DNA of 64,000 bases from an uncultured Eubacterium sp. (GTDB lineage Bacteria; Bacillota; Clostridia; Peptostreptococcales; Anaerovoracaceae), in assembly GCA_937900695.1 (NCBI GenBank), contig CALCFD010000025.1, positions 16,625 to 80,624 on the forward strand, in the 5' to 3' direction. Under the pieces are notes generated by a model, which saw nothing but the letters and a program-made list of their open reading frames with translations, did no database searches and was not told the origin of the DNA. Shown one piece after another: positions 8,621-16,952 of the stretch; the stretch's first letter is position 1, and each line of letters opens with the position of its first letter. Made by a program: the position numbers and the translations under genes.

Positions 8621-9003
8621 AATACCCTCATTCTTTCTTTTAAATATAAAATGCGAAAAAAATAATTATTTTCAGGGAAAATAGTTTAATCAAATATTCC
8701 TAATACAACAAATATATTACTTTGAATATATGTTAATGTCAAACTAAATAGGCAATAAATTTGTAATTTGTATTTATTTAAGTACAAATAGGAATATTGA
8801 ACTATAAATATTAGTAATATATGGTTGATAATATAAAAATTATATTCCGTATAGGAAAATATACTTGACAAACAAGAAAAAGTTGTCTATTATGAACTTG
8901 AGAAAAGAATTGTTAAGAAAATAACTATTCTAAAACGGATCCGGGAAAGTTATTTAATAACAAATTCGTAAGATAATTTAGTTTTATTAGAGAGGTGTAA
9001 AAT
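8621..9003 (+). promoter_or_regulatory. Divergent regulatory region with a strong promoter for the TauE operon
   Basis: On the + strand TTGACA (8865-8870), a 17-bp spacer and TATTAT (8888-8893) form a near-consensus promoter. The spacer holds GACAA (8867-8871) and its complement TTGTC (8883-8887), a possible operator over the promoter. The related sequences AGAAAATAACTATTCT (about 8918-8933) and GGGAAAATAGTTTAATC (about 8676-8692) might be repeats of a regulator site; this is a guess. A minus-strand open stretch across 8686-8871 has no ribosome binding site and no family features. The 5' leader of the mRNA is about 100 nt. Confidence 0.75.
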
Positions 9004-9909
9004 ATGGTAACGATTATCCAAGTAGGATTAGCATTATTAATGGTTTCTTATATTGTAGTATTCGCACAGGATGTAATTAAACATCGTCAGGAAGTAAAAA
9101 GTGATGGTTTACTAAAAAACTGTGTAAATGTTGTTCAGGGATTTGTAACAAACTTTCTTGATGCACTAGGTATTGGAAGTTTTGCTCCACAGACAATTAT
9201 TTACAAGATGTTTCATTTAGTACGTGATGATAGTTATATTCCTGGTACACTAAATGTAGCAAATACTTTACCAGTTATGTTTCAGGGATTTATATTCTTA
9301 GCTATTGTAGAAGTTGAACCATTAACTTTAGTAACATTAATTATCACATCTATTATCGGTGGTATTATTGGAGCTAGAATAGTAAGTAAATTACCAGTTA
9401 AGAAAGTACAGTTTGTTATTGGTTGTGCATTATTTTTAACAGCAGTTCTAATGGTATTAAGACAGACAGGAATGCTTGATATATTAGGTCAGGGTAACAC
9501 TGCTTTAGGTTTAACAGGACTTCCTTTAGTACTAGCAGCTATCGGTACAGCAATTTGTGGTATTGGTCAGTCAACGGGAGTTGGTTTTTATGCACCATGT
9601 ATGGCTATCGTATACTTCGCAGGAATGGATCCATTAGTATCATTCCCAATCATGATGGCTTCTTGTGCAGCAGTGATGCCTATGTCATCTATTACATATG
9701 TAAGAGCTGGTAAATATGAAAAGCTTATGTCAATTATTATCATGGTTACTGGTGTAATCGGTGTAGGTATCGCAGCATTTGTTGTTAAGAATATGAACAA
9801 AGATATGCTTGTATGGATCGTAGTAGCAGTAGTATTTATTGCAAGTATCACAACATTTAAGCAGGCATTGACTAAAGAGAAAAAAGAAGATAGTGTTGTG
9901 TGTGAATAG
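9004..9909 (+). CDS. TauE/SafE-family membrane exporter
   Basis: A 301-residue integral membrane protein with about eight helices in two repeats, each with the small-residue-rich turns of the family (NFLDALGIGSFAP in the first, CGIGQSTGVGFYAPC in the second). TauE/SafE proteins move small organic anions, often sulfonated or carboxylated, out of the cell. It is the first gene of the operon behind the promoter at 8865-8893 and has an AGAGAGGTG ribosome binding site. Its linkage with an oxidoreductase, a tautomerase and a dehydratase suggests that it carries a substrate or by-product of that pathway; direction and compound are unknown. Confidence 0.9.
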   Translation: MVTIIQVGLALLMVSYIVVFAQDVIKHRQEVKSDGLLKNCVNVVQGFVTNFLDALGIGSFAPQTIIYKMFHLVRDDSYIPGTLNVANTLPVMFQGFIFLAIVEVEPLTLVTLIITSIIGGIIGARIVSKLPVKKVQFVIGCALFLTAVLMVLRQTGMLDILGQGNTALGLTGLPLVLAAIGTAICGIGQSTGVGFYAPCMAIVYFAGMDPLVSFPIMMASCAAVMPMSSITYVRAGKYEKLMSIIIMVTGVIGVGIAAFVVKNMNKDMLVWIVVAVVFIASITTFKQALTKEKKEDSVVCE

Positions 9910-9935
9910 TAGCATGCGACTAGAGAGGAGTAAAT

Positions 9936-10922
9936 ATGTTATTGCTAAATAGAGAAGATATTAAAAGTGTATTTTCGATGAAGGACTCAATAGAGGCTGT
10001 TAAAAAAGCTTTTATGCTTTATTCTGAAGGCAAGAGTGAGGTTCCATTGCGTACTAACATACAGGTGCCAGAGCACAACGGTACTTTACTTTTTATGCCA
10101 GCATATGTTGGTGAATTAGATACTGCTTCATTGAAAATTGTAAATATATTTCCAGAAAATGTTAATAAAGGATTGCCTACTGCTCCAGCACAGGTACTTT
10201 TAATAGATACTACTACAGGAATGGTTGAAGCTGTTTTAGATGGAACTTATGTTACTCAGCTTAGAACAGGTGCAGCATCAGGAGCGGCTTTTGAAGCTTT
10301 AGCTATTAAGGATGCTAAAATAGGAGCTTTAATTGGTACTGGTGGTCAGGCTGCAACACAGTTAGAAGCTATGCTTTGTGCTAGAAAATTAGAAAAAGTT
10401 AAAATATTTGATATGGATAGAGCTCGTCTAGAAGCTTTTGTTGAAAAGATGTCCGTTGAGTTAGCTTCTTATGGTGCAGAGTTTGTTGCAGCTGAATCAT
10501 CAGATGACGCAGTTACAGATGCTGATATTTTAGTAACTATGACACCGGCTAAAAAACCTGTATTTGATGCATCAAAATGTAAAAAAGGCATTACAGTAAG
10601 CTGTGTAGGTGCATATCAGCATGATATGCAGGAAATGGATCCAGCAATTTTAGATAAAGCTAGCAAAATATATTTCGACTCACAGTCTGCAGTACTAGCA
10701 GAATCTGGAGATATACTAATCCCTCTAAAAGAAGGCAGAATTACAGAAGACGATTTTACAGGTGAACTTGGAGATGTTTTAGCTGGTAGACTTGTAGGCA
10801 GAGAAAATGACGATGAAATTATCGTATTTGAGACTGTTGGTATCGGAACGCAAGATTTAATGGCAGCTAGAGGTATTTATGAAAAAGCTATTGAAAAAAA
10901 TGTAGGAACAAACTGGGAATAG
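9936..10922 (+). CDS. Ornithine cyclodeaminase / mu-crystallin family NAD(P)-dependent enzyme
   Basis: A 328-residue Rossmann enzyme: dinucleotide loop GTGGQA at 134-139, the family lysine in ASLKIVNIFP (K67), an Arg in TQLRTGAASGA (R110), and the DILVTMTPAKKP strand after the coenzyme fold. Members include ornithine cyclodeaminase, alanine dehydrogenase and ketimine (1-pyrroline-2-carboxylate) reductase, all acting on amino acid/imino acid pairs. It lacks anything that fixes the exact reaction. An AGAGAGGAG ribosome binding site lies in the 26-bp gap after the exporter. Co-location with a dehydratase and a tautomerase suggests amino- or imino-acid catabolism. Confidence 0.9.
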   Translation: MLLLNREDIKSVFSMKDSIEAVKKAFMLYSEGKSEVPLRTNIQVPEHNGTLLFMPAYVGELDTASLKIVNIFPENVNKGLPTAPAQVLLIDTTTGMVEAVLDGTYVTQLRTGAASGAAFEALAIKDAKIGALIGTGGQAATQLEAMLCARKLEKVKIFDMDRARLEAFVEKMSVELASYGAEFVAAESSDDAVTDADILVTMTPAKKPVFDASKCKKGITVSCVGAYQHDMQEMDPAILDKASKIYFDSQSAVLAESGDILIPLKEGRITEDDFTGELGDVLAGRLVGRENDDEIIVFETVGIGTQDLMAARGIYEKAIEKNVGTNWE

Positions 10923-10931
10923 GTGAAAGTT

Positions 10932-11159
10932 ATGCCACATGTTTCAATCAGCTTATATCCAGGTAGAACTAGTGAGATGAAAAAGGAAATGGCGGAGAAA
11001 ATTGTTAAATGTTTAGTTGACTCATATAAATGGCAGCCAGGAGATATTTCAGTATCACTAGAAGAAATACCTAAGGATGATTTTGCTAATAAGATAAATG
11101 AAAAAATAAGTAACGAAGAATTGCTTATGCAATCAGATTATATTAAAAAAGAGAGGTAA
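10932..11159 (+). CDS. 4-Oxalocrotonate tautomerase-like protein
   Basis: The start is placed at the ATG of 10932 rather than the GTG at 10923, because it gives the expected Met-Pro start: after removal of Met, Pro1 is the catalytic base, and Arg11 (LYPGR) also falls at the family position. AGGTG at 10921-10925 is a well-spaced ribosome binding site. The mature protein of about 74 residues has normal tautomerase length and the SLEEIP strand. Such enzymes interconvert keto and enol forms. Its place between an imine-acting oxidoreductase and a dehydratase suggests it handles an enol/keto (or enamine/imine) product of one of them. Confidence 0.85.
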   Translation: MPHVSISLYPGRTSEMKKEMAEKIVKCLVDSYKWQPGDISVSLEEIPKDDFANKINEKISNEELLMQSDYIKKER

Positions 11160-11164
11160 ATAAA

Positions 11165-12847
11165 ATGGGTAAATACGGAAAACAGTTTTGGGACGGCGAA
11201 AGTGGTGCACATCGTAGAGTAATGATGAAAGCGGCTGGATATGGCGATAGTGATATTCGTAATAAGCCACATATTGGAGTTCCTAACTCATTTCAGGAAG
11301 GATCTCCTGGTACAGCACATCTAAGACAGATTGCTGAAGCAGTTAAGCAGGGAATCTGGGCTGCTGGTGGTGTTCCAGTAGAATTTGGTATTCCTGCTAC
11401 ATGCGGAAACATTCCTAACGGTGTAGAAGAAATGAAATACGAACAGGTTATGAGAGACATCGTATGTATGTCTGTTGAAGCTGTAAGTAAAGTACATCAG
11501 TTTGATGGTATCTGTATGATTGCTTCATGTGATAATATTATAGCAGGTTGTTACCAGGCAGCAGCTAGATTAGATATTCCTTCAATGGTAGTTACTGGAG
11601 GATGTATGTCAGCAGGTAGTCATGAAGGTCGTCAGGTAGTTGAAGCGGATGTAGACGTAGCTCGTTTCAGTGGCAAGAGCAATGATGAATTATTAGAATT
11701 AGAAGAATGTGTATGCCCAACATGTGGTGCTTGTCCTTCGATGGGTACTGCAAACACTATGCAGCTAATGGGTGAAGTTTTCAATCTTGTATTGCCAGGA
11801 ACTTCTTGTATTCCTGCAGTAGATAGCTTAAAAATAAGAAAAGCTAGAGAAGCAGGTATGAAGATGGTAGAAATGGTTAAAAAAGATATGAAGCCATCTC
11901 AGTTAATTACTAGAGAAACTTTGTTAAATGCGATTATTTTTGATATGGCTATCGCTGGATCAACAAATGCATTATTGCATATTCTAACTTTAGGATACGA
12001 ACTAGGTATCAGAATCACTATGGAAGATTTTGAAAAATATGCTAAGGAAATTAGATGTATTGTTGGCGTAATTCCAAGTGGTCCATATACAATTAACGAC
12101 CTATATCATGCAGGTGGTGCGCTAGCAGTAATGAAAAATCTAGAAGAAAAATTATTCTTAGACGTACCTACTATGACTGGCGAAACTTGGGGAGATATTT
12201 TAAAGAACGTAAGAACTCACAGCAGTGATCTTCTACGTCCATTAGATAATCCTTTATATGACCTACCAGGACTACAGATCTTAAGAGGAAACTTAGCTCC
12301 AGAAGGTGCTATCATTAGACCTACAGGTGTTCCTGAAGAAATGAGAGTATTCCGTGGTAAAGCTAAATGTTTTGATAACGATACTAAGGCTTACAATGCA
12401 ATCGTTGCTGGTGAAATTGTTCCTGGAGATGTAATTGTTATGAGATATGAAGGATGTAAAGGTGCTCCAGGTATGAAGGAACTAATGCTTTCAAATGATG
12501 CTCTAGTTGCTAGAGGTTTGCATAAGAGTGTTGGTCTAGTTACAGATGCTAGATTCTCAGGATTCAGCCATGGCGCTTTAGTAGGACATGTTTCTCCTGA
12601 AGCATATGATGGTGGTGTTATCGCTTTAGTTGAGGACGGAGATATTGTAACTGTAGATACAATTAAGGGTATTGTTGAATTAGAAGTTTCAGATGAAGTA
12701 CTAGCAGAAAGAAGAAAGAATTGGGTTTGCCCACCACTTAAGGAAGAAAAGGGTTGTCTAAATATCTTTGCACGCACTTGTCGTCCGGCACATGAAGGTG
12801 GCGCTATGCAGCCTTGGGATTTAGATGCAAAATATTCAGATCTATAA
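11165..12847 (+). CDS. Divergent IlvD/Edd-family dehydratase
   Basis: A 560-residue protein with the full IlvD/Edd fold: NSFQEGSPGTAHLRQIAEAVK, CDN (122-124), PTCGACPSMGTANTMQ (C190), GSTNALLHI, and the C-terminal RFSGFSHGALVGHVSPEA and GGVIALVEDGD. Family members dehydrate dihydroxy acids or sugar acids with a [2Fe-2S] or [4Fe-4S] cluster. Here the first cluster cysteine (usually in PCN) is Gly, the carbamylated Lys of CDK is Asn, and the SDGI motif reads TCGNI with Cys80. So it is unlikely to be the isoleucine/valine enzyme, and no other ilv gene is nearby. It is the last gene of the operon, 5 bp after the tautomerase. Confidence 0.85.
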   Translation: MGKYGKQFWDGESGAHRRVMMKAAGYGDSDIRNKPHIGVPNSFQEGSPGTAHLRQIAEAVKQGIWAAGGVPVEFGIPATCGNIPNGVEEMKYEQVMRDIVCMSVEAVSKVHQFDGICMIASCDNIIAGCYQAAARLDIPSMVVTGGCMSAGSHEGRQVVEADVDVARFSGKSNDELLELEECVCPTCGACPSMGTANTMQLMGEVFNLVLPGTSCIPAVDSLKIRKAREAGMKMVEMVKKDMKPSQLITRETLLNAIIFDMAIAGSTNALLHILTLGYELGIRITMEDFEKYAKEIRCIVGVIPSGPYTINDLYHAGGALAVMKNLEEKLFLDVPTMTGETWGDILKNVRTHSSDLLRPLDNPLYDLPGLQILRGNLAPEGAIIRPTGVPEEMRVFRGKAKCFDNDTKAYNAIVAGEIVPGDVIVMRYEGCKGAPGMKELMLSNDALVARGLHKSVGLVTDARFSGFSHGALVGHVSPEAYDGGVIALVEDGDIVTVDTIKGIVELEVSDEVLAERRKNWVCPPLKEEKGCLNIFARTCRPAHEGGAMQPWDLDAKYSDL

Positions 12848-12852
12848 AAATC

Positions 12853-12892
12853 ACTTTATAACATAACTTTATAAATAACTTTATAAATAACT
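12853..12892. repeat. Short tandem repeat of ACTTTATA units
   Basis: ACTTTATA occurs three times (12853, 12866, 12878) in a row at 12-13 bp steps, between the dehydratase stop codon and its terminator. It may be simple slippage or a protein-binding array. Confidence 0.6.
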
Positions 12893-12896
12893 ATGA

Positions 12897-12947
12897 GCCC
12901 CTCTAATATAGACAAAGTGTGTAATATTAGTAGGGGCCAATTTTTTT
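12897..12947 (+). terminator. Intrinsic terminator after the dehydratase operon
   Basis: GCCCCTCTAATAT pairs with ATATTAGTAGGGGC (one bulged base), followed by seven T. The next ribosome binding site (AAGGAGA) begins one base after the T-run, so some read-through into the ArgZ-like gene is possible. Confidence 0.8.
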
Positions 12948-12963
12948 AAGGAGATTACGTCGT

Positions 12964-14055
12964 ATGTTTAAATTACCAAATTATATCAAACCTAATTTTG
13001 AGTATGATAAATTTGTAAAAGCACCAGATGCGGTTTTAATAAAAGCACCAGTAAATAAGGCAGCACCAAAAAAATTTCATGGAACTTCAATTTATCCTGA
13101 GTACTTTAAAATAAATGGTAAATGGCTTTTGGCAGAAGACAGTCGCATGGACGGTGTACCTGTATATAAAGAAGGAAAAATTTTAGTTAGGGAATTAAGG
13201 AACTTGAAAAAGGGAGATCTAGTTGTAGTTGGCAGAACTGAGGATTGCCAGGAAGGTGTATATGTTCATGTAGATTGTTTTGAGAAGGAAAATGAAACTA
13301 AAACAGCAACTTTTGCATTTAGACAAAGCAGAAGTAGGGAAACAGGATTTAGCAGTGATTATAAAAATCTTTTGGAGCTTTTAAAATATGAAAAAGAAAA
13401 CAATGGATATGTAGTTTGGGTCTTAGGACCAGCATGTTCGTTTGATGCAGAAGCAAGAAATAATATGGCTAAATTAATTGACAATGGTTATGTACAAGTA
13501 TTATTGGCAGGTAACGCACTTGCTACTCATGACCTTGAAGGTGGGTATATTGGCACTGCACTTGGAACTGATATAGTAACTCAAATGCCTCATGAGGATG
13601 GACACTATAACCATTTAGATACGATAAATGCTATAAATACATATGGCTCAATTAATGAATTTATAAATAAGGAAAATATTAATAGTGGAATTATAAATGC
13701 ATGTGTAAAAAATAATGTACCTTTTGTGTTAAATGGTTCTATTCGTGATGATGGACCTCTTCCAGAAGTTTTTGAACATACTTATAAAGGTCAGGATACA
13801 ATTCGCTCTCATATTCGTAAAGCTACAACAGTTATAGGAATGGCAACAGTGCTTCATACTATAGCTACTGGTAATATGACACCTACTTATAGGGTATTAG
13901 AAGATGGAACAATTCGACCACTTTATTTTTATATGGTAGATACTTCTGAATTTGCAGCAAATAAATTGGGAGATAGAGGCAGTTTATCTGCTAAAAGTAT
14001 AGTAACAAATGTACAAGATTTTTTGATGAATGTTACCAAAGGTCTTGGTATATAA
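12964..14055 (+). CDS. ArgZ-C-terminal / archaeal-type ornithine cyclodeaminase-like protein
   Basis: A 363-residue protein that matches, by memory, the conserved domain shared by LOR/SDH, the C-terminal half of cyanobacterial ArgZ/AgrE and archaeal ornithine cyclodeaminase: GPACSFDAEARNNMAKLIDNGYV, LLAGNALATHDLEGGYIGTALG, the very conserved PFVLNGSIRDDGPLPEV, and DRGSLSAKSIVTNVQDFL. The family binds NAD and, where tested, converts ornithine to proline. It sits just after the operon that contains an unrelated ornithine cyclodeaminase-family enzyme, separated by a terminator, and may be partly co-expressed with it. Substrate not certain. Confidence 0.75.
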   Translation: MFKLPNYIKPNFEYDKFVKAPDAVLIKAPVNKAAPKKFHGTSIYPEYFKINGKWLLAEDSRMDGVPVYKEGKILVRELRNLKKGDLVVVGRTEDCQEGVYVHVDCFEKENETKTATFAFRQSRSRETGFSSDYKNLLELLKYEKENNGYVVWVLGPACSFDAEARNNMAKLIDNGYVQVLLAGNALATHDLEGGYIGTALGTDIVTQMPHEDGHYNHLDTINAINTYGSINEFINKENINSGIINACVKNNVPFVLNGSIRDDGPLPEVFEHTYKGQDTIRSHIRKATTVIGMATVLHTIATGNMTPTYRVLEDGTIRPLYFYMVDTSEFAANKLGDRGSLSAKSIVTNVQDFLMNVTKGLGI

Positions 14056-14060
14056 TAATA

Positions 14061-14113
14061 AAACGCCTAAATCAATATCTTTGTGCACGAAGCTTGATTA
14101 TAGGCGTTTTTTT
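14061..14113. terminator. Bidirectional intrinsic terminator
   Basis: AAACGCCTAAATCAA pairs with TTGATTATAGGCGTTT, with a small internal mismatch, A-rich on the left and a T-run on the right, between convergent genes. Confidence 0.85.
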
Positions 14114-14119
14114 AACAAA

Positions 14120-14806
14120 TTAACCTCTATCTATAGGCATATAAGGAATTAATCTACCTGCAAAATCAGCAAAGTTCATAGTCTGGATAATTACTTTACC
14201 TGGGCCTGTTAGTCTAGTTAAAAATAAACCTTCGCCACCAAATAAAATGTTTCCCATACCTTTTACTGTTTCTATATCATAGCCTACTGTAGGTGAAAAA
14301 GCTACTATATTTCCAGTATCCACCTTTATAACTTCGCCAGGAAGCAAGTCTTTTTCTATGATGTCACCATCGATTTCTAAAAAAGCCATTCCGCTACCTT
14401 GTAGCTGCTGCAAAATAAAACCTTCACCACCAAACATACCTGATTTTAGTTTTTTATTTATAACTGTATTTAGCTGCACAGTGTCTTCAGCACACAAGAA
14501 AGCACCTTTTTGTATAATTAGATTATTTCCAGTAGAGCCTACATTTATAGCTACTATACTACCAGGAACAGTTGAGCTAAAACCAATAAATGCATTGTTT
14601 TTAGTAGCGGTGTAGTGAGCCATAAACATAGATTCACCAGCTAACATACGGCCAAAACCTTTAAGCAGGCCACCTCGTGTATTAGTTGACATTTCGATGC
14701 CATCACTTTGCCATGCCATACCACCTGACTGTGTAAAGAGCTGTTCTCCTTGATTTAAAGAGATTTCTACTGAAGGAACTGTTTGTCCTATAATTTTGTA
14801 ATTCAT
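14120..14806 (-). CDS. AIM24 / TIGR00266-family protein
   Basis: A 228-residue soluble beta-rich protein of the AIM24 (TIGR00266) family: GEQLFTQSGGMAWQSDGIEMSTNTRGGLLKGFGRMLAGESMF in family style, and the repeated FGGEG motifs (GMFGGEGF, LFGGEGL) of its pseudo-repeats. The start is taken at the CAT of 14804-14806 because GGGAGGT lies just upstream on its strand; the longer frame has no ribosome binding site. Function is unknown, though members are tied to phage-shock-like and mitochondrial membrane phenotypes. It is convergent with the ArgZ-like gene and divergent from the rimP operon. Confidence 0.88.
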   Translation of the reverse strand: MNYKIIGQTVPSVEISLNQGEQLFTQSGGMAWQSDGIEMSTNTRGGLLKGFGRMLAGESMFMAHYTATKNNAFIGFSSTVPGSIVAINVGSTGNNLIIQKGAFLCAEDTVQLNTVINKKLKSGMFGGEGFILQQLQGSGMAFLEIDGDIIEKDLLPGEVIKVDTGNIVAFSPTVGYDIETVKGMGNILFGGEGLFLTRLTGPGKVIIQTMNFADFAGRLIPYMPIDRG

Positions 14807-14942
14807 AATATACCTCCCATATTCACATATGATTTTTTTTATTATAAAGAATTTAACTTCATAAGACAATATTATAATGCTAAATTTATGAATATTAAGA
14901 AAATTTGTTTTGCGAATATAGATTTTGGTCTAATTTAAACCC

Positions 14943-14971
14943 TTGCAGTTGTCTTAAAGTTGTGTTATACT
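14943..14971 (+). promoter_or_regulatory. Promoter of the rimP-nusA-infB operon
   Basis: TTGCAG (14943-14948), a 17-bp spacer and TATACT (14966-14971). It faces the operon and lies about 90 bp before rimP. Confidence 0.75.
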
Positions 14972-15003
14972 TATCTGAGAAAAATACTAGATTATTAGAC
15001 TAG

Positions 15004-15027
15004 GAGTGGGCATGTTGCCCACTCTTT
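15004..15027 (+). terminator. Hairpin in the rimP leader (possible attenuator)
   Basis: A perfect 9-bp stem, GAGTGGGCA / TGCCCACTC, with a TGT loop and a short CTTTAG tail sits about 30 nt before the rimP start. Similar hairpins are common in clostridial rimP-nusA leaders. It could be a weak terminator sensed by NusA or a stabilising leader element. Confidence 0.6.
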
Positions 15028-15060
15028 AGTTTTAGAAATGAAAAAATTAAAGGAGAACAG

Positions 15061-15540
15061 ATGGCAAAGCAAAAAATCAAAGATGTCGTTAGCGATTTAC
15101 TAAACGACTACCTTGACGAAAAGGGTCTTGAGCTTTGGAATGTTGAATTTGTTAAAGAAGTAAAAGATTGGTTTCTAAGGGTATATATAGACAAAAAGAG
15201 TCACGACAAAGAAGAATATATTAGTATTGAAGAGTGTGAAGATGTTAGCAGGTATCTAAGTGAAATTCTTGATAGAGATGATCCTATTGAACAGAATTAT
15301 TATCTAGAGGTATCTTCTCCAGGAATGGATAGAGAACTTATTACAGAGGCACATTATAAAAGATACATCGGTAGTTTAGTTGATATGAAGCTATATAAGG
15401 CAATTGATGGACAAAAAACTCTTACAGCTACTTTAGATGGTATCGATGATGATAATTATTATTTAAAAGATGAAAAAGATAACATATTAACAATAGCTAA
15501 ATCACAGGTAGCTAAGACTAAGCTTGCTGTGGTATTTTAA
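15061..15540 (+). CDS. rimP: Ribosome maturation factor RimP
   Basis: A 159-residue two-domain protein needed for 30S subunit assembly. The diagnostic N-terminal segment is present (LELWNVEFVKE, LRVYIDK, SIEECEDVSRYLSEILDRDDPI) and the highly conserved YLEVSSPGMDREL at the domain junction, followed by the Sm-like C-terminal barrel. It is first in the translation operon directly before nusA, the usual position. An AAAGGAG ribosome binding site supports the start. Confidence 0.96.
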   Translation: MAKQKIKDVVSDLLNDYLDEKGLELWNVEFVKEVKDWFLRVYIDKKSHDKEEYISIEECEDVSRYLSEILDRDDPIEQNYYLEVSSPGMDRELITEAHYKRYIGSLVDMKLYKAIDGQKTLTATLDGIDDDNYYLKDEKDNILTIAKSQVAKTKLAVVF

Positions 15541-15557
15541 AAAGGAAGGAAAAAGAA

Positions 15558-16664
15558 ATGAATAAAGAGTTTATCGAAGCTATTGGCGAACTTGAAGCCG
15601 AAAGAGGAATATCTAAAGAGATGCTTTTTGAAGCTATCGAATCTGCATTGGTTTCTGCATATAAAAAGAATTATGGAACTAACCAAAACGTATCAGTTGA
15701 TATCGATAAAATCACAGGTGATATCAACGTGTATATGTCTATGGATGTAGTTGAAGAAATCGAAGATGATAGTGCTCAGATTTCTTTAGAAGAAGCGCAG
15801 GAAATTGACCCTGCATATGAAGTTGGTGATGTAGTTGAATACATGGTAACACCTAAAGATTTTGGACGAATTGCTGCACAGACTGCAAAGCAGGTGGTAG
15901 TTCAAAGAATTAGAGAAGCTGAAAGAACAATGATTTTTGATGATTTTATTGATAGAGCTGGTGAAGTTGTCACTGGTATTGTTCAGAGAAACAGCAATGG
16001 AACATTGTTTGTAAGTGTTGATAAGACTGAAGGAATACTACCTTTAAAGGAACAGGTTCCAGGAGAACATTTTGAAATCGGCGAAAGAATTAAAGTTTAC
16101 ATCATGGATGTAAAGAGGACAACTAAAGGACCTCAGGTATTTTTATCAAGATCTCATCCAGGTTTAGTTAAGAGATTATTTGAATTAGAAGTACCTGAAA
16201 TTAGAGAAGGAGTAGTTGAAATTAAGAGTATCGCTAGAGAAGCTGGTTCAAGAACTAAGATGGCTGTTTATACAACAGATGAAAACGTTGATCCAGTGGG
16301 AGCATGTGTTGGTTCTAGAGGCGTTAGAGTACAAAATGTAGTTGATGAATTATCTAATGAAAAAATTGACATTATTGTTTGGAGTGAAGATCCAAAGGTA
16401 CTTATTAGTAACGTACTAAGCCCAGCTAAGGTTGAAGAGGTAACTGTTGATGAAGATGAAAAGACAGCACAGGTTGTAGTACCTGATTATCAGCTTTCAT
16501 TAGCTATTGGAAAATCTGGACAAAATGTAAGGCTTGCAGCTAAGCTATGTGGTTGGAAAATTGATATTAAGAGTCATTTTCAAGTTTACGGTGAAGAAAT
16601 CGTAGAAACAAAAGAACCTTTAGATGAAGACGATGATATTAAAATTGTTGAAGTTGAAGAATAG
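15558..16664 (+). CDS. nusA: Transcription termination/antitermination factor NusA
   Basis: A 368-residue protein with the N-terminal RNA-polymerase-binding domain (MLFEAIESALVSAYKKNYG), an S1 domain (GEVVTGIVQRNSNGTLFVSV), and two KH domains with DPVGACVGSRGVRVQNVVDEL and LAIGKSGQNVRLAAKL. It ends with an acidic tail (LDEDDDIKIVEVEE) and lacks the C-terminal repeats of E. coli NusA, as is normal in Firmicutes. It controls pausing and termination. It follows rimP by 17 bp. Confidence 0.97.
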   Translation: MNKEFIEAIGELEAERGISKEMLFEAIESALVSAYKKNYGTNQNVSVDIDKITGDINVYMSMDVVEEIEDDSAQISLEEAQEIDPAYEVGDVVEYMVTPKDFGRIAAQTAKQVVVQRIREAERTMIFDDFIDRAGEVVTGIVQRNSNGTLFVSVDKTEGILPLKEQVPGEHFEIGERIKVYIMDVKRTTKGPQVFLSRSHPGLVKRLFELEVPEIREGVVEIKSIAREAGSRTKMAVYTTDENVDPVGACVGSRGVRVQNVVDELSNEKIDIIVWSEDPKVLISNVLSPAKVEEVTVDEDEKTAQVVVPDYQLSLAIGKSGQNVRLAAKLCGWKIDIKSHFQVYGEEIVETKEPLDEDDDIKIVEVEE

Positions 16665-16676
16665 AGAGGGATATAT

Positions 16677-16952
16677 TTGAAATCAAATAAAATACCTATG
16701 AGAAGATGCATCGGTTGCAATATTTCTAAGCCTCAAAAGGAACTTATAAGGATTGCTTGCTATGAAGGAAAAATCACAGTTGATTTTGATGGTAATGCAA
16801 AAGGTAGAGGTGTTTATGTATGCAAAGATAAGCAGTGTCTCAAAAAAATATTTAAGAAAAAAGGTTTCATAAGAGCCTTTGGTGTTGATTTAAGTGAAGA
16901 ACAAAAGGAAAGATTACTTGAGGAAATAACGAAATATGAAAAAGATAAATAG
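16677..16952 (+). CDS. rnpM: YlxR/RnpM family RNase P modulator
   Basis: A 91-residue basic protein with the YlxR signature MRRCIGCNISKPQKELIRI and GRGVYVCKDKQCL, including the CXXC plus CX4C cysteines. Family members are small RNA-binding proteins, recently named RnpM for binding RNase P RNA. The start is a TTG behind GAGAGGG, 12 bp after nusA. It overlaps ylxQ by 17 bp, showing translational coupling. Confidence 0.93.
   Translation: MKSNKIPMRRCIGCNISKPQKELIRIACYEGKITVDFDGNAKGRGVYVCKDKQCLKKIFKKKGFIRAFGVDLSEEQKERLLEEITKYEKDK

Noticed and set aside
8686..8871. Minus-strand 61-codon frame between the divergent regulator and TauE genes
   Set aside because: No ribosome binding site, AT-driven composition, and it lies over the promoter region.
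11165..12847. Branched-chain amino acid biosynthesis (ilvD)
   Set aside because: Key ligands differ and no ilvB, ilvN, ilvC or leu genes are near.
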